Origin: QQUD01 sp039029915
Lineage (GTDB): Bacteria; Chloroflexota; Anaerolineae; Promineifilales; Promineifilaceae
Direction of reading: 5' to 3'
Length of the DNA: 6,676 nt
Assembly (NCBI GenBank): GCA_039029915.1
Contig: JBCCFD010000438.1
Location: forward strand, 1-6,676
Position numbers and translations under genes: made by a program. The notes under the pieces were generated by a model. It was not told the origin of the DNA. It made no database searches and saw nothing but the letters and a program-made list of their open reading frames with translations. Of this stretch, positions 1 through 5,738 are shown piece by piece (position 1 is the first letter of the stretch; the number at the start of each line of letters is the position of its first letter).

Positions 1-1
1 A

Positions 2-463
2 GAGCCGCTCCACACGCACCCCGCCGTTGCGTTAGCGGCCGCGGTTGGACGACCTGACGCTCGGGTTGGTGAAATGCCAGTCGCTTACGTTGAACTCAAG
101 CCTGGCCAAACGGCAACTGAAGAAGAGCTATTAGAATTTGCCAAACAAAACATTGGTGAGCGCGCAGCAGTCCCCAAACGCATCTATGTGCTTGATGAAA
201 TCCCATTAACGGCCGTTGGCAAAATCTTTAAACCGGCCCTTACACGTTCACAGGTCAAAGACGTGTACGAAGCAGAAGTAAATCAAATTGAGGGCGTCAA
301 AAGTGTTGAGGTGATTGCTGAAGGGGACAAACGCTTAGGCACCATCGCAACCGTCAATGTCACACCAACGGAAGGTGTCGAAATTGATAAATTAAGAACC
401 GAAATTGAACGCGTACTGGGCCAATACACGGTCCACGCCAATATCGTCACCTTAACCAATTAA
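2..463 (+). CDS. Acyl-CoA synthetase (AMP-forming), C-terminal fragment
   Basis: The open frame enters from the left edge, so the true start lies outside the window; 153 codons remain before TAA at 461-463. Family knowledge: these enzymes activate a carboxylic acid with ATP to an acyl-adenylate and then transfer it to CoA. The visible part is the mobile C-terminal subdomain. It begins with HPAVALAAAVGRPDARVGE and contains the A10 motif IPLTAVGKIFK, whose lysine (codon 221-223) is the expected adenylation-step catalytic lysine. About 79 residues follow that lysine, more than in most acetyl-CoA synthetase relatives. They form a beta-alpha-beta-looking extension (roughly the last 65 residues) like that of the long bacterial acyl-CoA synthetases. 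The acyl substrate cannot be told from this end. The first ~75 bases are visibly more GC-rich than the rest, which fits an Ala/Arg/Gly/Pro-rich stretch. The A10 threonine-alanine-valine is encoded by one of the iterated palindromes (208-217). Confident on family, not on substrate. Confidence 0.9.
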   Translation, partial: EPLHTHPAVALAAAVGRPDARVGEMPVAYVELKPGQTATEEELLEFAKQNIGERAAVPKRIYVLDEIPLTAVGKIFKPALTRSQVKDVYEAEVNQIEGVKSVEVIAEGDKRLGTIATVNVTPTEGVEIDKLRTEIERVLGQYTVHANIVTLTN

Positions 464-468
464 CCCCA

Positions 469-512
469 TGTGCAAGTATCGATCATCAGGTGTGATGATC
501 GATACTTGTACA
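469..512. terminator. Long hairpin after acyl-CoA synthetase, possible terminator
   Basis: Arms 469-488 and 493-512 form a 20-bp stem around a 4-base loop (GGTG). All pairs are Watson-Crick except one G-T wobble (472/509). It starts 5 bases after the stop codon, where a terminator or 3'-end protecting hairpin is expected. No T-run follows on either strand, so it is not a textbook intrinsic terminator. It could act as a 3' stabiliser, a site for a dimeric DNA-binding protein, or a factor-assisted terminator. Confidence 0.5.
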
Positions 513-759
513 CAGGATGCTATGCACCCCCCAAAGGGCAGTTCGGCGCATTCTCACTGATTGCCCCGCTTTATATTGCACAAAACCACAGCATTATTCC
601 TTTAAAACAATGTGCTGTGCGCCCATACCCTTTCAACTTTACCCTCGTTAAACTTCCCAAATGACCTGTCCCGCCATAAGCGAACAGGGCAACGAAAGAT
701 AAGTTGAATTTTTCTCGCCCCAAGCGGCGGGGTAATCAATCCCCTTTGTGTAATAAACT
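513..759. other. Intergenic stretch with no supported gene
   Basis: Together with the flanking hairpin and dyad this makes a 350-bp gap between the acyl-CoA synthetase and the transporter. Short open frames exist on both strands, but they lack ribosome binding sites and plausible protein composition. Some short G/C runs can pair alternatively: CCCC at 718-721 or CCCC at 741-744 with GGGG at 729-732. A 5-bp stem plus a 3-bp inner stem can form between 665-674 and 680-688. I recognise no riboswitch class and no good -35/-10 pair. The region probably holds the transporter's promoter and leader. Confidence 0.4.
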
Positions 760-785
760 GTATATCGTGAGAAACAGCGATATAC
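760..785. promoter_or_regulatory. Perfect dyad GTATATCG-N10-CGATATAC upstream of transporter
   Basis: Positions 760-767 and 778-785 are an exact 8-bp inverted repeat around the 10-base spacer TGAGAAACAG. It ends 28 bases before the transporter's ATG. The size and symmetry (26 bp overall, half-site centres 18 bp apart) suit a dimeric repressor operator. It could also fold as a leader-RNA hairpin, although the stem is AT-rich. The regulator is unknown, and its role is inferred from position and symmetry only. Confidence 0.45.
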
Positions 786-813
786 CACACTCCTACAGAC
801 AGGGTAAAAGCGC

Positions 814-1746
814 ATGAACCTTTTATCAAAGATCCGATCAAGTACAGGAAATTCCTTACAGGGCATCACCCTTTTATTAACCGCTTTTTTTATTTTTTCA
901 GTTCAAGATGTGATTATCAAACTCATGAGCGGTGATTTTGCGCTGCTGCAAATTGTACTCATTCGGACTCTCTTCACAATTCCAATTGTATTTGGCATTT
1001 TACATTTTAATGGGGGTATACGGATACCAAAAACCAGTAACTTAAAGCTCCAGTTTTGGCGTGGTTTTATGATGTTTTCTGCTTATTTATTTTACTTTTT
1101 GGCATTAGCAGCACTCCCATTTAGTTTAACGCTGGCTGTTTTCTTTTCTGGGCCTTTGTTTATTGCGGCTTTGTCTGTCCCCATGCTGGGCGAGGCGGTG
1201 GGTTGGCGGCGCTGGTCTGCCATTATTATGGGTTTTTTTGGAGTGCTCATTATTATTCAGCCCGGTGGGGAGTCGTTTAATCCAGCAACTGTTTTTGCGG
1301 TCTTAGCCGCCTTGGCATATGCTACAAGCATTATTTTGACTCGAAAATTAGATGAGCCTGGCCTTTCCACAACTTTTTACACAACGGCCGTTTATCTCAT
1401 CGCCTCACTAATCTTTAGCCCCATTTTTGCAGCCGTCAATTTCAACAGTGTTCATCCCAGCATTCAGTTTTTGACCAAAAAATGGCCCCAACCTGCTGTC
1501 CAAGATGTTTTAATTATCATTGGTTTAGCTTTCTGCTGGGGGGTAGGGATGGTGATGCTTTCCGGTGCGTACGGGGGAACGGCCGTTGCCATCTTGGCTC
1601 CTTTTGAATACTTTTCAATTCTTTACGGCATTCTGTTTGGCTTTATTTTTTGGCAGGAAATACCCTCAGTCACAACAATCGTTGGGCTAATCTTCATCGT
1701 TGGCGGTGGGTTATTTATCATCTATAGAGAAAATCAACTCAATTAA
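814..1746 (+). CDS. EamA/DMT-superfamily transporter, ten predicted helices
   Basis: This encodes a 310-residue integral inner-membrane protein, the usual length for the drug/metabolite transporter (EamA) family, whose members mostly export amino acids, nucleotides or other small metabolites. Hydrophobic segments lie near residues 17-38, 43-63, 80-100, 104-124, 133-150, 157-176, 187-208, 230-250, 254-279 and 285-304: ten helices as two five-helix EamA halves. The first half ends with the typical LGEAVGWRRWSAIIMGFFGVLIIIQPG; the second has the matching APFEYFSILYGILFGFIFWQE. ATG 814 is chosen because AGGG at 801-804 lies nine bases upstream and the first helix follows a short basic N-terminus. 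It is preceded by a dyad at 760-785 and converges on the small gene at 1766-2134. Two iterated palindromes (1383-1392, 1578-1587) encode its only two Thr-Ala-Val tripeptides. Only 3 of its 18 threonines use ACG, and two of those are in the palindromes. The substrate cannot be assigned. Confidence 0.92.
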   Translation: MNLLSKIRSSTGNSLQGITLLLTAFFIFSVQDVIIKLMSGDFALLQIVLIRTLFTIPIVFGILHFNGGIRIPKTSNLKLQFWRGFMMFSAYLFYFLALAALPFSLTLAVFFSGPLFIAALSVPMLGEAVGWRRWSAIIMGFFGVLIIIQPGGESFNPATVFAVLAALAYATSIILTRKLDEPGLSTTFYTTAVYLIASLIFSPIFAAVNFNSVHPSIQFLTKKWPQPAVQDVLIIIGLAFCWGVGMVMLSGAYGGTAVAILAPFEYFSILYGILFGFIFWQEIPSVTTIVGLIFIVGGGLFIIYRENQLN

Positions 1747-1770
1747 GCGTTCCGATCACATGAGCTTAAT
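1742..1770. terminator. Inverted repeat spanning both convergent stop codons
   Basis: ATTAAGC (1742-1748) and GCTTAAT (1764-1770) are perfectly complementary, with a 15-base loop. The TAA of the transporter (1744-1746) lies in the left arm and the TAA of the minus-strand gene (1768-1766) in the right arm. The convergent genes are separated by only 19 bp, so a compact bidirectional terminator would fit here. The stem is short, AT-rich and lacks a long T-run. Part of the symmetry comes simply from two opposed TAA codons. Weak call. Confidence 0.3.
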
Positions 1771-2134
1771 CTTCACTCTCAATATCAACCAGTGGCACAG
1801 GGCTCACATCGTCATGATTCAAAACCCGTTTACCAGTCCGGTCAATACGCATAATGAGGCGGCAGGCAGGATCGGGACAGGTAACACGGGTGTCAGTCTC
1901 CATCCAATCCACCGGATCGTTCAGCCTCTGCTTGGCCGGCAAAAGGGGGATAGCCGCCTGTAGCGCATAAAGACAAAAGTCAGGCTGGTCCGGCAGCGAC
2001 AGTTTGCCACCTTTCATCGCAAACGCATCCCCAACGGCCATCTGACAAGTGCAATTTCCTTCAATTTTCTCAACAACCACGCAAAGATCATAAAGTTCAA
2101 ACTGGTCTGATTGTAACTGTTCTTTTTGAGACAT
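1766..2134 (-). CDS. Small TIGR04076-like protein of unknown function
   Basis: This is a 122-residue soluble protein with no signal peptide or membrane segment. Its layout matches what I know of the uncharacterised TIGR04076 family. Near residues 18-30 there is a beta strand and the GNCTC element. VGDAFAM follows at 34-40, then a conserved cysteine in FCLYALQAAIPLL (54-65), W77, and the terminal CPDP motif at 86-89 leading into the strand LIMRIDR. Family members are usually about 90 residues; this one adds a short N-terminus and a ~20-residue acidic tail (ending DIESED). Cysteines at 18, 28, 30, 54, 86 and 91 could bind metal, but this is not established. ATG 2134 is preferred to a TTG five codons upstream because AGGGA sits six bases before it. 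It lies downstream of, and on the same strand as, the large regulator, across a 198-bp repeat-bearing gap, so co-transcription is possible but uncertain. A one-mismatch copy of the iterated palindrome (2034-2041) encodes Met-Ala-Val. Confidence 0.82.
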   Translation of the reverse strand: MSQKEQLQSDQFELYDLCVVVEKIEGNCTCQMAVGDAFAMKGGKLSLPDQPDFCLYALQAAIPLLPAKQRLNDPVDWMETDTRVTCPDPACRLIMRIDRTGKRVLNHDDVSPVPLVDIESED

Positions 2135-2140
2135 GATTTT

Positions 2141-2145
2141 TCCCT
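2141..2145 (-). promoter_or_regulatory. Ribosome binding site deciding the small protein's start
   Basis: On the minus strand this reads AGGGA, with six bases between it and the ATG at 2134-2132. The alternative TTG start at 2149-2147 lies upstream of this site and has no Shine-Dalgarno sequence of its own, so the shorter product is favoured. Confidence 0.7.
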
Positions 2146-2164
2146 GCAACAGCTGTGCGGCGAA

Positions 2165-2226
2165 GCGAACAAAAAAATTTCATCAACCCGCTTGTATTCA
2201 TCGAATCTTTTTTGTTTGGACTTAAG
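2165..2226. repeat. ~60-bp direct repeat, copy 1
   Basis: This is the left copy of a two-copy repeat. It shares with the copy at 2279-2337 an unbroken run from TTCATCAACCCGC to TATTCATC (2179-2202), then, after one substitution, AATCTTTTTTGTTTG and ACTTA. The copies are offset by 111 bp and differ by a few substitutions and a 3-base indel in the A-run. The ends are partly complementary (CGAACAAAAAA with TTTTTTGTTTGG, allowing one wobble). TTCATCRA occurs twice in the copy (2179 and 2197), 18 bp apart. Confidence 0.85.
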
Positions 2227-2274
2227 TACAGCCAAAACTATCTTAATGGGCAAGGAGCGCTCTGAGCTGTACTT
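2224..2274. repeat. 9-bp inverted repeat between the two direct-repeat copies
   Basis: AAGTACAGC (2224-2232) and GCTGTACTT (2266-2274) are perfectly complementary across 33 bases. The interior contains the palindrome GAGCGCTC (2255-2262). The element lies almost exactly between the two ~60-bp repeats, so the region reads as a composite symmetric structure. On the minus strand, a weak promoter-like pair (TTGCCC at 2253-2248, TGTACT at 2230-2225, 17-base spacer) would overlap the left arm and could serve the small gene; this is tentative. Confidence 0.55.
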
Positions 2275-2278
2275 CAAA

Positions 2279-2337
2279 GCAAACAAAAATTCATCAACCC
2301 GCTTGTATTCATCAAATCTTTTTTGTTTGCACTTAGG
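2279..2337. repeat. ~60-bp direct repeat, copy 2, overlapping regulator stop
   Basis: This is the right copy. Its ends form a perfect 11-bp inverted repeat, GCAAACAAAAA (2279-2289) with TTTTTGTTTGC (2320-2330), around a 30-base loop. TTCATCAA occurs at 2290-2297 and 2308-2315. The right edge runs into the last codon and TAA of the regulator (2335-2333), so the regulator's 3' end lies within the repeat. On the regulator's transcript the structure would end in a U-rich arm and might act as a weak terminator, but the stem has no GC-rich core. Confidence 0.8.
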
Positions 2338-5300
2338 CTAAATGTTTTTGCCAAGCTGAAATGAGGGCCTGATTATTCTCATCAGCTAAGGCGCGAGTTT
2401 GGCCCGCTTCATCAAGGGGGGCCAAATGAGCTTGAAACAGATCATAAGCCTGCTGAATGTGCTCTTTTAAAAGCTTCACATTCCCCTCTCTTTCAAAATA
2501 TTGATACGCAATAAAATGGAACAATCGGTGTGAATATTGGGAAAGCTCATCTTTTTGGACCTCAAACTGTGCTTGTGTTTCTAAAAACACCTCTTTTACA
2601 GTTGTATTATCGTCTAAGTCGAGCAATGTTTGCACCAGCTGAATAAGCGTGATGTAAACCTGACCCGCTAATCCAATCTGACGGCGAATTTCTAACGCTT
2701 CTGCAAAGACTTCTTTGGCACGGCTATGATTAGCCTGCATCCGATAAGTGTGTCCCAAAGTGTACAGCGCTAAAGCTTCAAGGCGAGGATTATTTGCTTT
2801 TTTGGCCGATTCAACGGCCGTTTCCAAATAAGCAAAAGCTCGCTTAGTATCCTTCAAGCTCATGTAGGTTGCACCGATATTATTGTTATAGACTGCGATG
2901 CCTGACACAATGTTGAGGGCTTCACAAATCGTCAGCGCTTTTTGGTAATTATCAATGGCAAGCTCGTAATCAAAGCGATGAATATAAACACCCGCCAAAC
3001 TGTTGTAAAACCGGGCAGACGTGGATCTATCGCCAATTTTTTCAGACAGGGCAATGCCATCTTGAGAAATACGTTCGATTTCTTCATAGTTCCCTAAATT
3101 CCAATGAGCATGGCTCAGCAGAGAAATGGCTTTGCTTTCTGCAAACGGATCTTTAATTTGCCGACTTAATTTAATGGCCTGATTTAGTAATTTGATGGCT
3201 TCGTGTTGATGGCCTTGATTCAATAGAATATTACTCAACGACACAATTGCCTTGATCTGCCCCTGCCGATTTCTTTGTTTTTGATACCAATTCAACACCG
3301 CTTCAATATTGGGCCGAGCCAAATCATAGCGTCCCTGATTCAGGAAAATCGTTGATTGAAGTAGTCGCAATTCAGTCTCAAACCCCATTTCACCCCCCGC
3401 CTCTGCCCAAGCTAATCCATCATCTACGGCCTGCTGTGCGGCATCAAACTGTGAGCCAACGGTATGAAACTGTGCCCTAAAAACGGCCGTTTCAGCCAAC
3501 TGCTTCGGCTGATCCAATTCGAAAGCAAGATTTTCAAGCTCTTCTAAATATCGAGGTAGTTTTTCAAGCATCGACGCTTCAGACAACAATTTAACCAATC
3601 GACAGGTTGCCTCATATTGATTTTGAGTATCATCATCTAAAAAATGGTGTCGCGCTTTTTCATAAAAGGAGATAGCTTCATCAACAGCCACTTTTTTAAC
3701 CGCTTCGTCCCCTGCCTTTAGGGCATAAACGGCCGTTTTCTCAGCCTCCCCAGCCCGTTCCCAATGATAAACGAGCGTTGCCGAGGGTACCCGCTGACCT
3801 GCAAAACAATCAGCAGCTCGAAAATGCAGCCGCTGGCGTCGAATGGGTCCCAATTCCCCTAAGATTACCTGTCGAATAAGCTGGTGTGAGAAATCAAATT
3901 CAGCGGCAGGTCTAGCAACCAAAAGATGCCAATTCAAGCCGTCTTCAATGCCAAGAACCGTCTCCCCCTCAGTTCGATTGCTGATTTGTTGAGCCACCCA
4001 AAACTGGGCGGGATGATCCAAGATAGCAATCGCTTCCAACACCTGACGGCTACTGCTCGGTATACGCTGCAGGCGATGCGTCGTAATCGTTTGCAAGCTT
4101 TTTGGAATAGGCAACGCGTCTGGCAGGTAATCATAACCAATGAGTTCATGCAGAATCTCTTTCACAAAGAGCGGGCTCCCTCGCGTATCTTCTGCAATTT
4201 TCTGAACAAAGGCAGCCACATCCCCTTGAATTAACGGTAAATCATGTTTAACCAATTTTTCAATATCGCTCACGGTCATTGGCAGCAATGTCACGACGGT
4301 TACGTTCGCCTGTGAAGGCAACTTGAGAAGTGAGGAATCAGAGGCAATCTCCTCGGTACGGTACGAACCGAACAAAAAAAGAGTCACCGATGAGTGGTAG
4401 GCAGTTAAATATTTGAACAGCTCAAGGGAGCCAGCATCTGCCCAGTGTAAATCTTCAATAAATACAATCTTTGAGCGCTGGTCTACCTCCAAAAGCAGGT
4501 AAGCAATAGCTCGGTACAATTGGTCAGGGGCGTCGAATGACGTATTGACCGCGTTGAACCGATGTGGAAGCAGTTTAGCAAGCTGACTTTGCCAAACGGC
4601 CGGAATCCTTTGAATTTGCGCTCTGGTAAGCTGCTCATATTGATTTTCTAATATCGGCAACCAAGGCTGATAAGAAATGCTCCGAGTTGATTCATAACAA
4701 TTCCCTTTTAATATGGGATCTCTGGATTGGTTCAGACATTGCTGTATCAGGGCAGTCTTTCCCAGACCAGCAGCGGACTCTACCAAAACTGTGTGCGAAG
4801 CCGGACGCGCAATTAAGTCCTTCACCTGCTGCAGTTCCGCTTCACGCCCAACAAACAGAGGGTCAAAGGCACGGTCGGCTGGGGTGAGAGCACTGGCTCG
4901 GTGTGTTTGGAGATTTGGCAGCGGAAGATTGTCACTAATGGCCGTTCTTAAATCAACTAGTTTTTGTGATGGCTCAACCGCTAATTCTGCCAGGAGCCGC
5001 TGGCATTGAGCAAACAAAGTAAGTGCAGTTTGAGGCTGACCAACTGTGGCATATAGCCAAATGAGCAGGTAGTGCGCTTCTTCTAGCAAAGGGTTGATTT
5101 GGGTGAGTCGTTGAGCCACTGGCAGAGCATCATCAAATTGATTGTTTTGAATGAGCTGGTAAGCCAAATACAGGCAGCCTCGTTCAAAAAGCTGTTGCAA
5201 GCGGGCTCGCTCTCCCAGCACCCACAAATCAAACTCAGGGGAGTTTCTAAGCGTAATATCATCTAGAAAATCACCGGCATAGTGAGAAACGGCCGTTTTA

Positions 5301-5644
5301 ATCTCACCGAGAGAATAAGATTCAGGTTGCTGCATAACTTCTTGGAAGATAAACAGGTCAGAAGTAAGAACGGCCGTATTGACCCCAACCTCATCTCCGT
5401 CCGTAATAAGCACATTGTCCCCAAACTGACGCCTAATTCGGCTTAAATGCCATCGAAACGATGCGGCTGGGTTTTTCGTTTCTTCTAGGAAAAGGCGCCA
5501 CAGCGCCCGGCGATGATGTAACTTTTGCGTCACTACAAGATAGGCCAAAATAGCTCGCGTTTTCCGTTCAAGTACATGAGCCATAACGACGCCAGAGTCA
5601 GACCAAATCTTAAATGAGCCAAACAAGGACAGTGAAAAATTCAC
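2333..5644 (-). CDS. AfsR/SARP-like regulator: winged helix, BTAD, AAA ATPase, TPRs
   Basis: This encodes a 1103-residue cytoplasmic transcriptional regulator. Residues 1-95 resemble the OmpR/SARP winged helix (LSLFGSFKIW, KTRAILAYLVV, the helix SFRWHLSRIRRQFG). Residues 98-240 are the bacterial transcriptional activation domain, ending in the typical ALTLFAQCQRLLAELAVEPS. A linker leads to an AAA_16/STAND-type ATPase at about 262-530: FVGREAEL, P-loop ESAAGLGKT (289-297, K296), Walker B IVFIEDLHWAD (393-403) and GSYRTEE (426-432). Residues ~630-1080 are TPR-like helical repeats such as IVSLSNILLNQGHQHEAIKLLNQ. Family knowledge: such proteins bind direct repeats at promoters and sense signals through the ATPase/TPR part. 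The P-loop's usual first glycine is Ser290. The start is GTG 5644, the only plausible one: an in-frame stop lies eight codons upstream and the next Met (residue 21) would cut the winged helix. No clear Shine-Dalgarno precedes it. It is transcribed divergently from the aminotransferase, its most likely target. Five iterated palindromes lie within it. Confidence 0.93.
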   Translation of the reverse strand: MNFSLSLFGSFKIWSDSGVVMAHVLERKTRAILAYLVVTQKLHHRRALWRLFLEETKNPAASFRWHLSRIRRQFGDNVLITDGDEVGVNTAVLTSDLFIFQEVMQQPESYSLGEIKTAVSHYAGDFLDDITLRNSPEFDLWVLGERARLQQLFERGCLYLAYQLIQNNQFDDALPVAQRLTQINPLLEEAHYLLIWLYATVGQPQTALTLFAQCQRLLAELAVEPSQKLVDLRTAISDNLPLPNLQTHRASALTPADRAFDPLFVGREAELQQVKDLIARPASHTVLVESAAGLGKTALIQQCLNQSRDPILKGNCYESTRSISYQPWLPILENQYEQLTRAQIQRIPAVWQSQLAKLLPHRFNAVNTSFDAPDQLYRAIAYLLLEVDQRSKIVFIEDLHWADAGSLELFKYLTAYHSSVTLFLFGSYRTEEIASDSSLLKLPSQANVTVVTLLPMTVSDIEKLVKHDLPLIQGDVAAFVQKIAEDTRGSPLFVKEILHELIGYDYLPDALPIPKSLQTITTHRLQRIPSSSRQVLEAIAILDHPAQFWVAQQISNRTEGETVLGIEDGLNWHLLVARPAAEFDFSHQLIRQVILGELGPIRRQRLHFRAADCFAGQRVPSATLVYHWERAGEAEKTAVYALKAGDEAVKKVAVDEAISFYEKARHHFLDDDTQNQYEATCRLVKLLSEASMLEKLPRYLEELENLAFELDQPKQLAETAVFRAQFHTVGSQFDAAQQAVDDGLAWAEAGGEMGFETELRLLQSTIFLNQGRYDLARPNIEAVLNWYQKQRNRQGQIKAIVSLSNILLNQGHQHEAIKLLNQAIKLSRQIKDPFAESKAISLLSHAHWNLGNYEEIERISQDGIALSEKIGDRSTSARFYNSLAGVYIHRFDYELAIDNYQKALTICEALNIVSGIAVYNNNIGATYMSLKDTKRAFAYLETAVESAKKANNPRLEALALYTLGHTYRMQANHSRAKEVFAEALEIRRQIGLAGQVYITLIQLVQTLLDLDDNTTVKEVFLETQAQFEVQKDELSQYSHRLFHFIAYQYFEREGNVKLLKEHIQQAYDLFQAHLAPLDEAGQTRALADENNQALISAWQKHLA

Positions 5645-5654
5645 AAGAATAATT

Positions 5655-5666
5655 CTATCATAGATT
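5655..5666. promoter_or_regulatory. 12-bp dyad element, copy 1 (regulator side)
   Basis: CTATCATAGATT occurs here and at 5708-5719, in the same orientation, 53 bp apart (about five helical turns). The core CTAT-C-ATAG is itself an inverted repeat. This copy sits 11 bp upstream of the regulator's GTG and covers its putative -10. It is a good candidate operator for autoregulation. Confidence 0.6.
5657..5662 (-). promoter_or_regulatory. Putative -10 box for the regulator
   Basis: The minus strand reads TATGAT, five of six matches to TATAAT. A transcript starting about seven bases downstream would begin only a few bases before the GTG at 5644, so the mRNA would be nearly leaderless, in keeping with the missing Shine-Dalgarno. 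I found no convincing -35 at 16-18 bp, so the promoter may need an activator. Confidence 0.35.
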
Positions 5667-5685
5667 CAGAACAAGCTTGGTTATC

Positions 5686-5714
5686 TTGCCACCCCCATAT
5701 CCCGAAGCTATCAT
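5686..5714 (+). promoter_or_regulatory. Putative sigma-70-type promoter for the aminotransferase
   Basis: TTGCCA (5686-5691) and TATCAT (5709-5714) each match five of six consensus bases and are separated by an ideal 17 bases. Transcription would begin near 5721, giving an ~18-base leader that contains the Shine-Dalgarno. The -10 lies inside the second 12-bp dyad element, so a protein bound there should interfere with initiation. Confidence 0.55.
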
Positions 5715-5719
5715 AGATT
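5708..5719. promoter_or_regulatory. 12-bp dyad element, copy 2 (aminotransferase side)
   Basis: This is an exact second copy of CTATCATAGATT, overlapping the aminotransferase -10 box (5709-5714). With copy 1 it frames the divergent promoter region, one copy at each gene's putative -10. The natural candidate for the binding protein is the adjacent AfsR-like regulator, but a different repressor is equally possible. Confidence 0.6.
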
Positions 5720-5725
5720 GACCAC

Positions 5726-5732
5726 AAAGGAG
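5726..5732 (+). promoter_or_regulatory. Strong ribosome binding site for a GTG start
   Basis: AAAGGAG lies six bases before GTG 5739. It fixes this non-ATG codon as the aminotransferase start; no in-frame ATG occurs until residue 34, inside the conserved fold. Confidence 0.8.
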
Positions 5733-5738
5733 AAAATC

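Noticed and set aside
35..42. GCGGCCGC as a further iterated-palindrome copy
   Set aside because: It shares the CGGCCG core but not the flanking A/T, and lies in a GC-rich Ala-encoding stretch where it can occur by composition.
470..664. 64-codon open frame after the synthetase
   Set aside because: It begins inside the hairpin, has no ribosome binding site, and gives an unfamiliar composition; it is better explained as chance in non-coding DNA.
513..813. Riboswitch or T-box upstream of the transporter
   Set aside because: Alternative short G/C pairings exist, but no conserved core of a known riboswitch class can be recognised.
602..869. Minus-strand open frames overlapping the transporter's start
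   Set aside because: They overlap the well-supported transporter N-terminus and its upstream dyad, and show no recognisable motifs.
814..1746. Specific export function such as S-adenosylmethionine or threonine transport
   Set aside because: EamA-family sequence features visible here do not discriminate substrates, and no biosynthetic neighbour supports one.
2165..2337. CRISPR-like array
   Set aside because: There are only two repeat copies, with an indel and substitutions between them, the unit is ~60 bp, and there is no series of uniform spacers or cas gene.
2014..2341. Open frames across the repeat region on both strands
   Set aside because: Their internal similarity comes from the DNA repeat, and they overlap the supported small gene; there is no ribosome binding site or domain.
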